A DNA stretch of 7,554 nt from Alphaproteobacteria bacterium (GCA_017353855.1 JAFMSA010000187.1:1-7554), one strand, 5' to 3'. Positions 1 through 6,146 are shown, numbered from the stretch's first letter. Numbers and translations: made by a program. The notes: a model not told the origin generated them from the sequence alone.

Positions 1-1219
1 CGAAGCGTGCGCGGGCTGCGAAGCAGCCGTCGCGTCCCCGGTCCAGCCACGCCCGGGCGAGGCGGTTCACGGCGGGCATGCCGTCGAGCAGGCCGGGAAT
101 CCTGACCGCCGAGGGTAAGGGTTGCCGCGGGAGCCTGCGAAGCGCCGCAGCCATTACGCGGGGATCGCGCCCCTCCTCTTCCGACAGCATCGCCAGGAGG
201 CCCAGTTCGGCTGCCCGCCTGGCCCTGATGAGCTGCTCGCGCCGCGGCGCCGTTCGCGGCACGATCAGCGCCCGCTTGTCGAACGAGAGGATTTCGCAAA
301 ACGTGTTGTAGCCGCCCATCGCAACCACGCCGGCGGCCTTCGCCATCAGGCTTTCGAGCCGCGCGTCAAATGTCATCGTCCGGACATTGCCGAGCCGGGC
401 GGCACGGGCAGCGAAAGCCGCTCGCTGCTCGGGCAGCATAAACGGGCCGAAGACAAGCAGTGCGGAGTAAGGGAGATCGCTGTCGATCTCGTAAGCCGAC
501 AGCACCAGGTCGATCAGGCGCTCCCCGTCTCCACCGCCTCCTGGTGTGACCAGCAGGAAATCGCCGTCGATAAAATCGGTAAGTTCCTGCGCGAGATCCA
601 ATTCACCTGCCGTGCGCAGCAGGTAGCCGGTGTAGCTCACTCGCCGGCGCACACTCTGCGGCACCGAAAGGCCCGCCAGCGGGTCGCAGATCTGGGGCAA
701 GCCGTAAACCCAAATATCGTCGTAATATTCGTTCAAGGCAGGAACCGCGTGCTTGCGCTCCCACTCGTTCTCGAGTGCCTCGGGGTCATCCATAACATCG
801 CGCAGCCCGAGCACGAGGGCGGTCCCGCGCCGCTGCAGCAGGTCGAGAGTGTCCCGCACTTCACCGCGCAAACCCAGAGGCTCCTTATCGACGATCAGCA
901 GGTCGGGATCGAAGATGTCGGCAGTGTGCTGGATTATCGAGGAACGCATAGCGAGCGTCTGTTCGATATCGATATGCAGGTTCAGCGTCACATATTCCCC
1001 GTTGCGCAGCTTAATGACCCCGGGCACGCGGACAAAATCGACGCGCGAGCGGAAATCAAAGCTGCCAATAATCGGAGAGCCCGAGAGGATCAGGATCGAC
1101 ACGGCCGGGTCGGCATCGACCAGTGAGTGCGCTATTGCCCGGCAACGGCGCAAATGCCCAAGTCCGAAGCTGTCGTGGCTATAGATCAGCACCCGCTTAT
1201 GGTGACGGCGAACGGTCAC
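1..1219 (-). CDS. MurG-like (COG4671-type) glycosyltransferase, 3' end beyond window
   Basis: The minus-strand frame is open from a GTG at 1219 to the window edge, giving 406 visible residues and no stop. The family (predicted glycosyltransferases of the MurG/GT-B superfamily) is usually about 400 residues long, so little is probably missing. The N-terminus has the acceptor-side glycine loop GLGHLRR (residues 19-25) after a beta-strand (KRVLIYS). The C-terminal half has TPGGGGDGE (225-233), MGGYNTFCEIL (301-311) and PRTAPRREQLIRA (321-333), which fit the nucleotide-sugar-binding half of the fold. GTG is preferred because AGAGG lies about 6 nt upstream and the first beta-strand begins at residue 9. 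An 8-codon mini-ORF (1242-1216) overlaps this start. The enzyme should transfer a sugar from an activated donor in the cytoplasm; donor and acceptor cannot be read. It diverges from an ABC exporter gene, which suggests a role in a surface or exported glycoconjugate (inference). Confidence 0.85.
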   Translation of the reverse strand, partial: MTVRRHHKRVLIYSHDSFGLGHLRRCRAIAHSLVDADPAVSILILSGSPIIGSFDFRSRVDFVRVPGVIKLRNGEYVTLNLHIDIEQTLAMRSSIIQHTADIFDPDLLIVDKEPLGLRGEVRDTLDLLQRRGTALVLGLRDVMDDPEALENEWERKHAVPALNEYYDDIWVYGLPQICDPLAGLSVPQSVRRRVSYTGYLLRTAGELDLAQELTDFIDGDFLLVTPGGGGDGERLIDLVLSAYEIDSDLPYSALLVFGPFMLPEQRAAFAARAARLGNVRTMTFDARLESLMAKAAGVVAMGGYNTFCEILSFDKRALIVPRTAPRREQLIRARRAAELGLLAMLSEEEGRDPRVMAAALRRLPRQPLPSAVRIPGLLDGMPAVNRLARAWLDRGRDGCFAARARF

Positions 1220-1289
1220 GAGGCGCCTCTCATTTTAACCATGCGAACCAACTATTGCATAACGCCGGGCATCACGAAATGATCTTTTC
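1220..1289. promoter_or_regulatory. Divergent intergenic promoter region
   Basis: This 70-bp gap separates the leftward glycosyltransferase from the rightward ABC operon and must hold promoters for both unless transcription enters from outside. Leftward, TAAAAT (complement of 1232-1237) matches five of six bases of a sigma-70 -10 box, but the -35 match is poor. Rightward, TTGCAT (1255-1260) and AATGAT (1278-1283) are 17 bp apart. Next to the glycosyltransferase start is the perfect 10-nt palindrome GAGGCGCCTC (1220-1229). The region is more AT-rich than its surroundings. Individual boxes are weak guesses; the promoter role follows from the divergent layout. Confidence 0.45.
1255..1283 (+). 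promoter_or_regulatory. Candidate sigma-70 promoter of the ABC operon
   Basis: TTGCAT at 1255-1260 and AATGAT at 1278-1283 have an optimal 17-bp spacer. The matches are only three of six and four of six, so this could be chance. If real, the transcript would begin about 7 nt after the -10 box, at or next to the ATG at 1290. That would give a leaderless mRNA, consistent with the lack of a visible Shine-Dalgarno sequence there. Confidence 0.2.
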
Positions 1290-4100
1290 ATGAAGGGCAC
1301 CACGCTTGAGGGAACGGCGGCTTTGGCGACCCCCGCCGACGGGGCGCTTCAGCCGCCGCGCGCGGCAGTGCGGCTGTTTCCGGGTCCGCGCAGACGCGCC
1401 ACCGCGCCGCCCGTAGAAACGCCGCCGGAGGCGCAAGCGGGCGACCCCAACGCGCTCGAGCCGACGATTTATCGGTTCATCCTCAAGCATAGCCTGACCC
1501 ACCAATTGCTGCTTTTGTTGCTTACTCTCATTTCCTTCCCCGTGCTTTATTTTTCGCTCGCGCTGCCGAAAACGATCATCAATCATGCGATCGGCGGCAG
1601 ACAATTTCCTCAAACTATTTTTGGATTCAACCTCGATCAAATCAGTTATCTATTGATACTGTGCGGAGTGTTCCTGGTACTCGTATTTATAAACGGGGCG
1701 TTCAAATATTTTATAAATACGTTCAAAGGGCGATTGGGAGAGCGGATGCTGCGCCGCCTGCGGTTTCAGCTGTATCATCGGATGCTGCGCTTCCCCCTCG
1801 CTCAGTTCAGCAGAACCTCGTCGGCCCAGATCATACCGATGGTGACCTCGGAATGTGAATCCCTGGGCGGATTTATCGGCGATGCGTTCGCGACGCCGGC
1901 ATTCCAGGGAGGGACGCTGCTGACGATCGTCTTTTTTATGTTCATGCAGGATCCGGTACTGGGCGCGGCGGCCGTCGCCCTCTACCCGCTGCAAGGCTAT
2001 CTGATCCCGAAACTGCAGCGTAAAGTAAATCAATTAGGAAGACGCCGGGTCCGCACGATTCGAGAAGTTGCTGACCGCCTTCAGGAATCGGCGTCCGGCA
2101 TTGTCGACATACATTCCAATGATTCCGTCAAACTTCAGCTAAGCAGCTTCGCATATTTGCTGGGTACCATTTATGATATAAGATTTGAGATTTATCAGAG
2201 GAAATTCTTTATAAAATTTCTTAATAATTTTATCGCGCAGCTTACACCTTTCTTTTTCTATTCGATCGGCGGCTATCTCGTGATCCGGGGGAACCTCTCC
2301 TTCGGCGCGCTGGTTGCGGTGCTCGCGGCGTACAAGGATCTGGCCTCGCCTTGGAAGGAACTGCTCGACTTTTACCAAACCAAGGAGGATTCGAGGATCA
2401 AGTACGAGCAGATCGTCGAGCAGTTTCAGCCGCCGGGGATGCTGGACGCCCGCCTGCAGCTGGCCGAGCCCGAAAAGCTGCCGCCGCTCACCGGCGAGAT
2501 CACCGTCGCCAACCTATCGCTCGCCGAAGATGACAGCAGTCGCATCCTCGACGGCGTCAGCTTCACGGTCCCGATCAATCAGCACATCGCGGTTGTCGGA
2601 CAGAGCGGCAGCGGAAAAAACGAACTCGCACTGTTGCTCGCCCGCCTGATCCAGCCCACGAGCGGACGGATCACGATCGGCGGGCTTGAAATTGCCACAC
2701 TCCCGGAGGCGGTGATCGGCCGACGCATCGGCTATGTTGACGCCGCACCGTACCTCTTTGCCGGCACCCTGCGCGACAATTTGCTGTTCGCTCTGCGCCA
2801 TATCCCGCTCCGCCCGGCAGAATACCGAGGCACACTCGCCAAGAGGCGCACGCGGCAGCTGTACGAGGCTCGACGATCCGGGAACCTCGATCTCGACGTG
2901 CATGCCGACTGGCTGGATTACGCCGGCGCCGGCGTGGCCGATGGCAAGGCGCTGTCACAGCGCGTCACCGAGGTGCTGGCCTGTGTCGACCTCGAAGAGG
3001 CGGTCTATTCCATGGGGCTTCGCTGGCGCCTCGATCCGGAAGCTCATCCCGAGGCGGCCGCGCGGCTTCTCGAGGCCCGCAGGGCCCTCGCCGCCGGCCT
3101 GATCGAGCATGGGATCGGCAACCTCGTCGAAACCTACGACCCCGAGCGGTTCAACCTCAACGCGTCGGTGGCAGAAAATCTACTGTTCGGAACACCGATC
3201 GGACCCGCGTTCGATTTCGAGGCACTCGCCGAGAACACCTATGTTCTGGACGTTCTGACGCGAGTGGGGCTGTTGGACGACCTGGTAGCGGCCGGCGCCC
3301 GGGTTGCCGAAACGATGATTGAACTGTTCGCGGGTCTCCCCTCCGATCATGATTTTTTTGAACAGTTCAGCTTCATCAGCGCCGACAACCTTCCGCAATT
3401 CGTGGCCATCATGGGGCGGATCGGTAAGGGCGGGACCGCGGCGCTGTCCAAGCCGGATCGGGCAAAGCTGCTTTCGCTGCCGTTCAAACTGATCCCGGCG
3501 CGACACCGGCTAGACGTTGTCGATCAATCGATGCAGCAGCGGCTCATCGAGGCGCGCCGCGCGTTTCGCACCGACCTCCCGCCCAGGGTCCGGCAGCAGA
3601 TCGAGTTCTTCGATCCGCAGCGCTACAATGCGGCGGCTTCGGTCCAGGATAATATTTTGTTCGGCAAGATCGCTTATGGAGAAGCGGAGGCACCCGTTCG
3701 CATCCCGGCCCTGCTTGCCAATGTGGTCGATGCGTTGTCGCTCCGCCAGACCGTGATCGAGGTCGGGCTCGATTACAATGTCGGCCCCGGCGGATCGCGC
3801 CTTTCCCTGGCTCAACGCCAGAAAGCCGCGATCGCCCGCGCCGTGCTCAAGCGGCCCGCCCTGTTGATCCTCAACGAGGCAACCTCGGCGCTCGACGGCC
3901 CGGCGCAGTCCAGGGTCAGCGAAGGGCTCAAGCAGGAATTTGCCGGCCGAGGCATGATCTGGGTGCTGCACCGGGCAGGGCTGGCGCGCAATTTCGACCG
4001 CATTCTCGTTTTCAGCAACGGCAAACTTGAAGAGCAAGGGAGCCTCTCCGACCTCGAAGACAAGGGGTCGTTGATCTCCTTGTTGATGGCCGCGGAATGA
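1290..4100 (+). CDS. Fused ABC exporter (TMD-NBD) with expanded, degenerate nucleotide-binding domain
   Basis: This 936-residue inner-membrane half-transporter has a type I exporter layout. Residues 1-60 are Pro/Ala/Arg-rich and probably disordered and cytoplasmic. Hydrophobic segments lie near 72-95, 118-137, 205-240 (two spans) and 312-350 (two spans). The nucleotide-binding domain starts near 402. Walker A is GQSGSGKNE (437-445), with Asn444 where Ser/Thr is usual. A first Q-loop region reads APYLFAGTLRDNLLF (486-500), with Ala485 in the approximate Gln position. The signature is LSLAQ (838-842) instead of LSGGQ. Walker B is LLILNEATSALD (858-869), with Asn862 for Asp but Glu863 kept. The H-loop is His894. 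Q-loop and signature are about 340 residues apart rather than the usual 60-80, and the extra part contains internal repeats. Usual half-exporters have about 580-620 residues. The start has no clear ribosome-binding site; GTG at 1368 is an alternative. It is first in a likely operon with the next two genes. The substrate is unknown; a lipid, glycan or peptide is possible. Confidence 0.9.
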   Translation: MKGTTLEGTAALATPADGALQPPRAAVRLFPGPRRRATAPPVETPPEAQAGDPNALEPTIYRFILKHSLTHQLLLLLLTLISFPVLYFSLALPKTIINHAIGGRQFPQTIFGFNLDQISYLLILCGVFLVLVFINGAFKYFINTFKGRLGERMLRRLRFQLYHRMLRFPLAQFSRTSSAQIIPMVTSECESLGGFIGDAFATPAFQGGTLLTIVFFMFMQDPVLGAAAVALYPLQGYLIPKLQRKVNQLGRRRVRTIREVADRLQESASGIVDIHSNDSVKLQLSSFAYLLGTIYDIRFEIYQRKFFIKFLNNFIAQLTPFFFYSIGGYLVIRGNLSFGALVAVLAAYKDLASPWKELLDFYQTKEDSRIKYEQIVEQFQPPGMLDARLQLAEPEKLPPLTGEITVANLSLAEDDSSRILDGVSFTVPINQHIAVVGQSGSGKNELALLLARLIQPTSGRITIGGLEIATLPEAVIGRRIGYVDAAPYLFAGTLRDNLLFALRHIPLRPAEYRGTLAKRRTRQLYEARRSGNLDLDVHADWLDYAGAGVADGKALSQRVTEVLACVDLEEAVYSMGLRWRLDPEAHPEAAARLLEARRALAAGLIEHGIGNLVETYDPERFNLNASVAENLLFGTPIGPAFDFEALAENTYVLDVLTRVGLLDDLVAAGARVAETMIELFAGLPSDHDFFEQFSFISADNLPQFVAIMGRIGKGGTAALSKPDRAKLLSLPFKLIPARHRLDVVDQSMQQRLIEARRAFRTDLPPRVRQQIEFFDPQRYNAAASVQDNILFGKIAYGEAEAPVRIPALLANVVDALSLRQTVIEVGLDYNVGPGGSRLSLAQRQKAAIARAVLKRPALLILNEATSALDGPAQSRVSEGLKQEFAGRGMIWVLHRAGLARNFDRILVFSNGKLEEQGSLSDLEDKGSLISLLMAAE
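3063..3191 (+). repeat. Protein-level internal repeat, copy A (ABC residues 592-634)
   Basis: This stretch begins RLLEARRA and ends VAENLLFG, with YDPERFNLNAS between. It aligns with copy B (residues 751-792) at about 20 identical positions of 43 with a single one-residue gap. The similarity is clear in protein but diverged in DNA, so the duplication is old or under protein-level constraint. Confidence 0.65.
3540..3665 (+). repeat. Protein-level internal repeat, copy B (ABC residues 751-792)
   Basis: This copy begins RLIEARRA and ends VQDNILFG, with FDPQRYNAAAS between. It is the copy nearest the signature motif, about 46 residues upstream, close to the normal distance. It has Gln777 near the expected Q-loop glutamine position, so it may be the structurally functional Q-loop even though the first Q-loop-like segment follows Walker A at the usual distance. 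Confidence 0.65.
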
Positions 4101-4122
4101 GAAGGGAACAGGAAACCACGGA

Positions 4123-4130
4123 GGGAGGAG
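4123..4130 (+). promoter_or_regulatory. Strong Shine-Dalgarno deciding the cyclic-nucleotide protein start
   Basis: GGGAGGAG lies 5 nt before the ATG at 4136. It favours that ATG over the in-frame ATG at 4097, which overlaps the ABC stop codon and has no comparable site. The extra 13 residues from 4097 also look unlike the family's N-terminus. Confidence 0.75.
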
Positions 4131-4135
4131 TGGAA

Positions 4136-4618
4136 ATGAGCCTCAAGCAGGAGTTCGAACTGCTTCGGCGGGTGCCGATCTTTGCCGAGGTCGAGCCGGC
4201 AAAACTCAAGCTGTTGGCGTTTATGAGCGAGCGCGTCGCTTTCGACCCCGGCAAGCGTCTGATGCGGCAGGGCGACCTCGGTGACGCGGCATATCTGATC
4301 ATCGACGGGCACGCCGACGTCATAGCGGAGACCCCCGGGGGTCCCGTGGTGCTCGCCACCCTGGGACCAAACGAGATCGTCGGCGAGATGGCGATCCTGG
4401 GCAACGTGCCGCGCACCGCAACAGTCTGCGCGAAAGACCGCCTGATTACGCTGCGGATCTCCAGGGAACCGTTTATGCGAATGGTGCGGGAATTCCCGAA
4501 CGTGGCGATCTCGATCATGCAGGAGCTGGCGCAGCGGCTCGAATCGACCAACAACCAGCTGCGTACCGCGGTCGCCGAGGTGAACCGACTGCGTGAAACC
4601 TCCGGCATTGCCGCCTGA
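4136..4618 (+). CDS. Stand-alone cyclic nucleotide-binding domain protein
   Basis: This is a 160-residue cytoplasmic protein made almost entirely of one CRP/PKA-type cyclic-nucleotide-binding beta-roll. The N-terminal helix reads LLRRVPIFAEVEPAKL (9-24), followed by beta strands with MRQGDLGDAAYLIIDG (43-58). The phosphate-binding cassette is GEMAILGNVPRTATV (83-97). Glu84 and Arg93, the residues that contact ribose and phosphate in family members, are both present, so cAMP or cGMP binding is plausible. After the domain comes a helix with spaced leucines (about 126-153) that could form a coiled coil or dimer. There is no C-terminal helix-turn-helix, so it is not a CRP/FNR-type DNA-binding regulator. 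It sits 35 nt after the ABC exporter and 5 nt before a methyltransferase. I infer that it is a regulatory partner of the transporter or enzyme. An in-frame start at 4097 would give 173 residues. Confidence 0.88.
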   Translation: MSLKQEFELLRRVPIFAEVEPAKLKLLAFMSERVAFDPGKRLMRQGDLGDAAYLIIDGHADVIAETPGGPVVLATLGPNEIVGEMAILGNVPRTATVCAKDRLITLRISREPFMRMVREFPNVAISIMQELAQRLESTNNQLRTAVAEVNRLRETSGIAA

Positions 4619-4623
4619 GCGGT

Positions 4624-5130
4624 TTGAGCCGGCTCGACAGCTTTATCAGACGCCTCGAAGCGCAACGCGCCTGCCTCAACCATGCCGCGAGCCTGATCCG
4701 TGGCCTCGATGGCGAAGTGCTCGAGCTGGGCCTCGGCAATGGCCGGACCTACGACCATCTGCGCGAATTGTTGGCTGACCGCACGATCTGGGTGTGCGAG
4801 CGCCGCGTCGCGGCCCATCCCGACTGCGTGCCGCCGGCCGAGCTTCTGCTGCTCGGCGATATGCGCCAGACGCTGCCGAATGCGCGCAGCCGCCTGGCGG
4901 ATCGGGTGGCGCTGGCCCACCTCGACCCCGCGACCGGCGACACAGTGGCGGGCAAGGCGCTGGCAGCCGAACTCGGGCCCCTTATCGTGCCGTTGCTGAG
5001 GCCGCACGGCGTTGTCGTCAGCGAGCCCGCACTCGTAACGGACGGGCTTGCTCCCCTCGCCCTGCCGGAAGGCGTCGAGCCGGGACGCTACAATCTTTAC
5101 CGCCGCGTCAGCTGTCGATCACCAGCATGA
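4624..5130 (+). CDS. Small class I SAM-dependent methyltransferase
   Basis: The protein has 168 residues. The SAM-binding motif I is VLELGLGNGRTYDHLRE (32-48), at the end of the first Rossmann strand. The N-terminal helix SRLDSFIRRLEAQRACL and the overall size recall the Methyltransf_17 family, an uncharacterised methyltransferase family; this is recall and not a search result. CERR (58-61) sits where the acidic residue closing the second strand would be, GDM (78-80) fits motif III, and HGVVVSEPAL (128-137) fits a late strand. The only reasonable start is TTG at 4624, because the frame is closed by TGA at 4594 and the conserved N-terminus begins there. TTG and a poor ribosome-binding site suggest low or coupled translation after the cyclic-nucleotide gene, whose stop is 5 nt upstream. 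The 3' end overlaps the convergent xth gene by 23 bp. The substrate is unknown. Confidence 0.8.
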   Translation: MSRLDSFIRRLEAQRACLNHAASLIRGLDGEVLELGLGNGRTYDHLRELLADRTIWVCERRVAAHPDCVPPAELLLLGDMRQTLPNARSRLADRVALAHLDPATGDTVAGKALAAELGPLIVPLLRPHGVVVSEPALVTDGLAPLALPEGVEPGRYNLYRRVSCRSPA

Positions 5131-5905
5131 CGGGAACGTGATCGGAGGCCTTGTCCCAGCCTCGGCTATCCCGATACACGCGCGCCTCGCCGAGAGCGCC
5201 GACAAGCGGCGGCGTCACCCAGACATGATCCAGACGCCGGCCACGGTCCGAGGCTGACCAATCGCGGGCACGGTAGCTCCACCAGGTGTACAAACGCAGC
5301 TCAGGCGGGACAAAATGCCGCACCGCATCAACAAAGCCGCCGGCTTCCCGCAAGCGACCGAGGCGCGCGACTTCGACCGGGGTATGGCTGACCACGCTCA
5401 GAAGCTGCTTGTGCGACCACACGTCGGTCTCAAGGGGCGCGATGTTGAGATCGCCGACCGCGATCATAGGACGGCCGTCCTGCCGCTCGCTCGCGAACCA
5501 ACCCGTGATCTCGTCGAGGAACTGCAGCTTGTGGGCGAATTTCGGGTTCGCGTCAGGGTCCGGTACGTCACCGCCGGCGGGCACGTAGATGTTGTGAAGC
5601 TCAACGCCGCCAGGCAGTTCTACGATTGCGTGGCGGCAATCGGCGCGCTCGCACCAGGCGCGGATGCCGGAGGATCGGAAGGGCGCGCGCGAGAGGATTG
5701 CAACACCGTTATACCCCTTCATTCCGTGCACCAGCATGTGGCGATAGCCCAGCGTCGCGAATACGTCGCGCGGGAAGAGGCTGTCGGGCGTCTTGGTTTC
5801 CTGAAAGCAGAGGATGTCCGGCGCCCACTCGGCCACAAGCCGGCGGACATTGTCGATCCGCAGGCGTATAGAATTGATGTTCCACGTAACCAGCCGCACT
5901 GTCAT
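5108..5905 (-). CDS. xth: Exodeoxyribonuclease III (AP endonuclease, EEP family)
   Basis: The protein has 265 residues, close to E. coli ExoIII (268). It removes nucleotides from 3' ends of duplex DNA and cuts at abasic sites in base-excision repair. The family signatures are all visible: TWNINSIR (7-14), FQETKTPD (34-41) with the metal-binding Glu36, Tyr107 in NIYVPAGGD, GDLNIAP (151-157) with Asp152 and Asn154, RRLDHVWV (223-230) and SDHVPVML (254-261) with catalytic His256. The ATG at 5905 is chosen because the protein then begins directly with the conserved first strand (MTVRLVTWN) and GCAGG lies about 7 nt upstream. An open frame extends to a TTG at 6079, but those 58 residues are low-complexity and cross a strong hairpin. 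It follows a PuuD-like gene on the same strand after a 241-bp gap, so it may have its own promoter. Confidence 0.95.
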   Translation of the reverse strand: MTVRLVTWNINSIRLRIDNVRRLVAEWAPDILCFQETKTPDSLFPRDVFATLGYRHMLVHGMKGYNGVAILSRAPFRSSGIRAWCERADCRHAIVELPGGVELHNIYVPAGGDVPDPDANPKFAHKLQFLDEITGWFASERQDGRPMIAVGDLNIAPLETDVWSHKQLLSVVSHTPVEVARLGRLREAGGFVDAVRHFVPPELRLYTWWSYRARDWSASDRGRRLDHVWVTPPLVGALGEARVYRDSRGWDKASDHVPVMLVIDS

Positions 5906-5926
5906 CCGCGGCCTGCCCACAATAAC

Positions 5927-5957
5927 GGCGCCCGGTCGGGGGGGAAGACCGGGCGCC
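5927..5957 (-). promoter_or_regulatory. Perfect GC-rich hairpin upstream of xth
   Basis: GGCGCCCGGTC (5927-5937) and GACCGGGCGCC (5947-5957) are exact reverse complements around a 9-nt loop, giving an 11-bp stem that is 9/11 G-C. It ends 21 nt before the xth ATG. Neither side is followed by a T-run, so it is not a classical intrinsic terminator. It could act as an attenuator or translation-modulating leader structure, or an mRNA-stabilising end. The structure is certain as sequence; its function is unknown. Confidence 0.55.
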
Positions 5958-6070
5958 TGCATGTCAGAAGCGTTTGGGGGAAATCGGGCCCGCAGGGGAG
6001 ACGGGACCGTTCTAAAGAGAGTTTGTGGGCTCTCTCCGCTTCCGACTGATGCAAATGGGGTGCGGGCGAG

Positions 6071-6100
6071 CAAAAACAAACACCGATTCCTGCATATCGG
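6071..6100 (-). terminator. Weak candidate intrinsic terminator after the PuuD-like gene
   Basis: On the minus strand, CCGAT and ATCGG pair around an 8-nt loop, and a T-rich stretch (TTTGTTTTTG) follows one or two bases later. It lies about 47 nt past the PuuD-like stop. The stem is only 5 bp, so termination would be inefficient and leftward transcripts could read into xth. Confidence 0.3.
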
Positions 6101-6146
6101 AAACGGGAAAATTGCATACTCGCTATGGGAACTAAATCGATTTCAA

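Larger units (their letters stand above)
2790..3779 (+). other. Large insertion within the ABC nucleotide-binding domain
   Basis: Residues 501-830 of the ABC protein lie between the first Q-loop motif and the run-up to the signature, and are far longer than in ordinary ABC exporters. The region is charged and largely predicted helical, with no hydrophobic span long enough for a membrane helix. It contains two further ENLLFG-type motifs (VAENLLFG, 627-634; VQDNILFG, 785-792). After each of the three motifs comes a helix with a V..VL or V..AL pattern and a later Gly-hydrophobic stretch (EVLACVDLEEAVYSMGL, DVLTRVGLLDDLVAAG, DALSLRQTVIEVGL). This resembles the helical part that normally links Q-loop and signature. 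I interpret it as iterated copies of that segment rather than a foreign domain. Confidence 0.6.
5906..6146. other. Intergenic region between PuuD-like gene and xth
   Basis: I see no convincing gene here. Reading leftward, it holds the 10-nt palindrome AAATCGATTT (6134-6143) just after the PuuD-like stop, then a weak hairpin plus T-rich run (6071-6100), a short inverted repeat AGAGAG/CTCTCT (6016-6021 and 6030-6035) and a strong 11-bp hairpin (5927-5957) near the xth start. The half near the PuuD-like gene is AT-rich compared with the window. A promoter for xth could lie here, but no pair of boxes is good enough to call. Confidence 0.5.

Noticed and set aside
14..28. Six-bp stem with a 3-nt loop (GGCTGC GAA GCAGCC)
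   Set aside because: It lies inside coding sequence of the glycosyltransferase and has no T-run on either side. Such stems are common in GC-rich genes.
122..1126. Long plus-strand open frame of 334 codons opposite the glycosyltransferase
   Set aside because: It has no recognisable domain, its composition is rich in Arg, Gln and His as in GC-rich antisense frames, and the minus strand codes for a clear glycosyltransferase.
1216..1242. Eight-codon mini-ORF overlapping the glycosyltransferase GTG start
   Set aside because: It is too short to judge, has no ribosome-binding site and shows no sign of a leader peptide such as repeated codons.
4097..4135. Earlier ATG for the cyclic-nucleotide protein overlapping the ABC stop (ATGA)
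   Set aside because: The ATG at 4136 has a near-ideal Shine-Dalgarno sequence, and the extra 13 residues do not fit the family. Coupled reinitiation at 4097 cannot be fully excluded.
4331..4342. Perfect 12-nt palindrome ACCCCCGGGGGT
   Set aside because: It lies inside the cyclic-nucleotide gene and reads as ordinary Thr-Pro-Gly-Gly codons, with no sign of an operator position.
4012..5007. Minus-strand open frame of 331 codons under the cyclic-nucleotide and methyltransferase genes
   Set aside because: It shows no family motifs and is low in complexity. The plus-strand frames carry clear domains, with ribosome-binding and operon context.
5315..6049. Plus-strand open frame of 244 codons opposite xth
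   Set aside because: It is antisense to a gene with every ExoIII catalytic motif, and it shows no motifs of its own.
5906..6079. N-terminal extension of ExoIII to a TTG at 6079
   Set aside because: The 58 extra residues are low-complexity and cross a perfect hairpin. The family's first strand begins right at the ATG at 5905.
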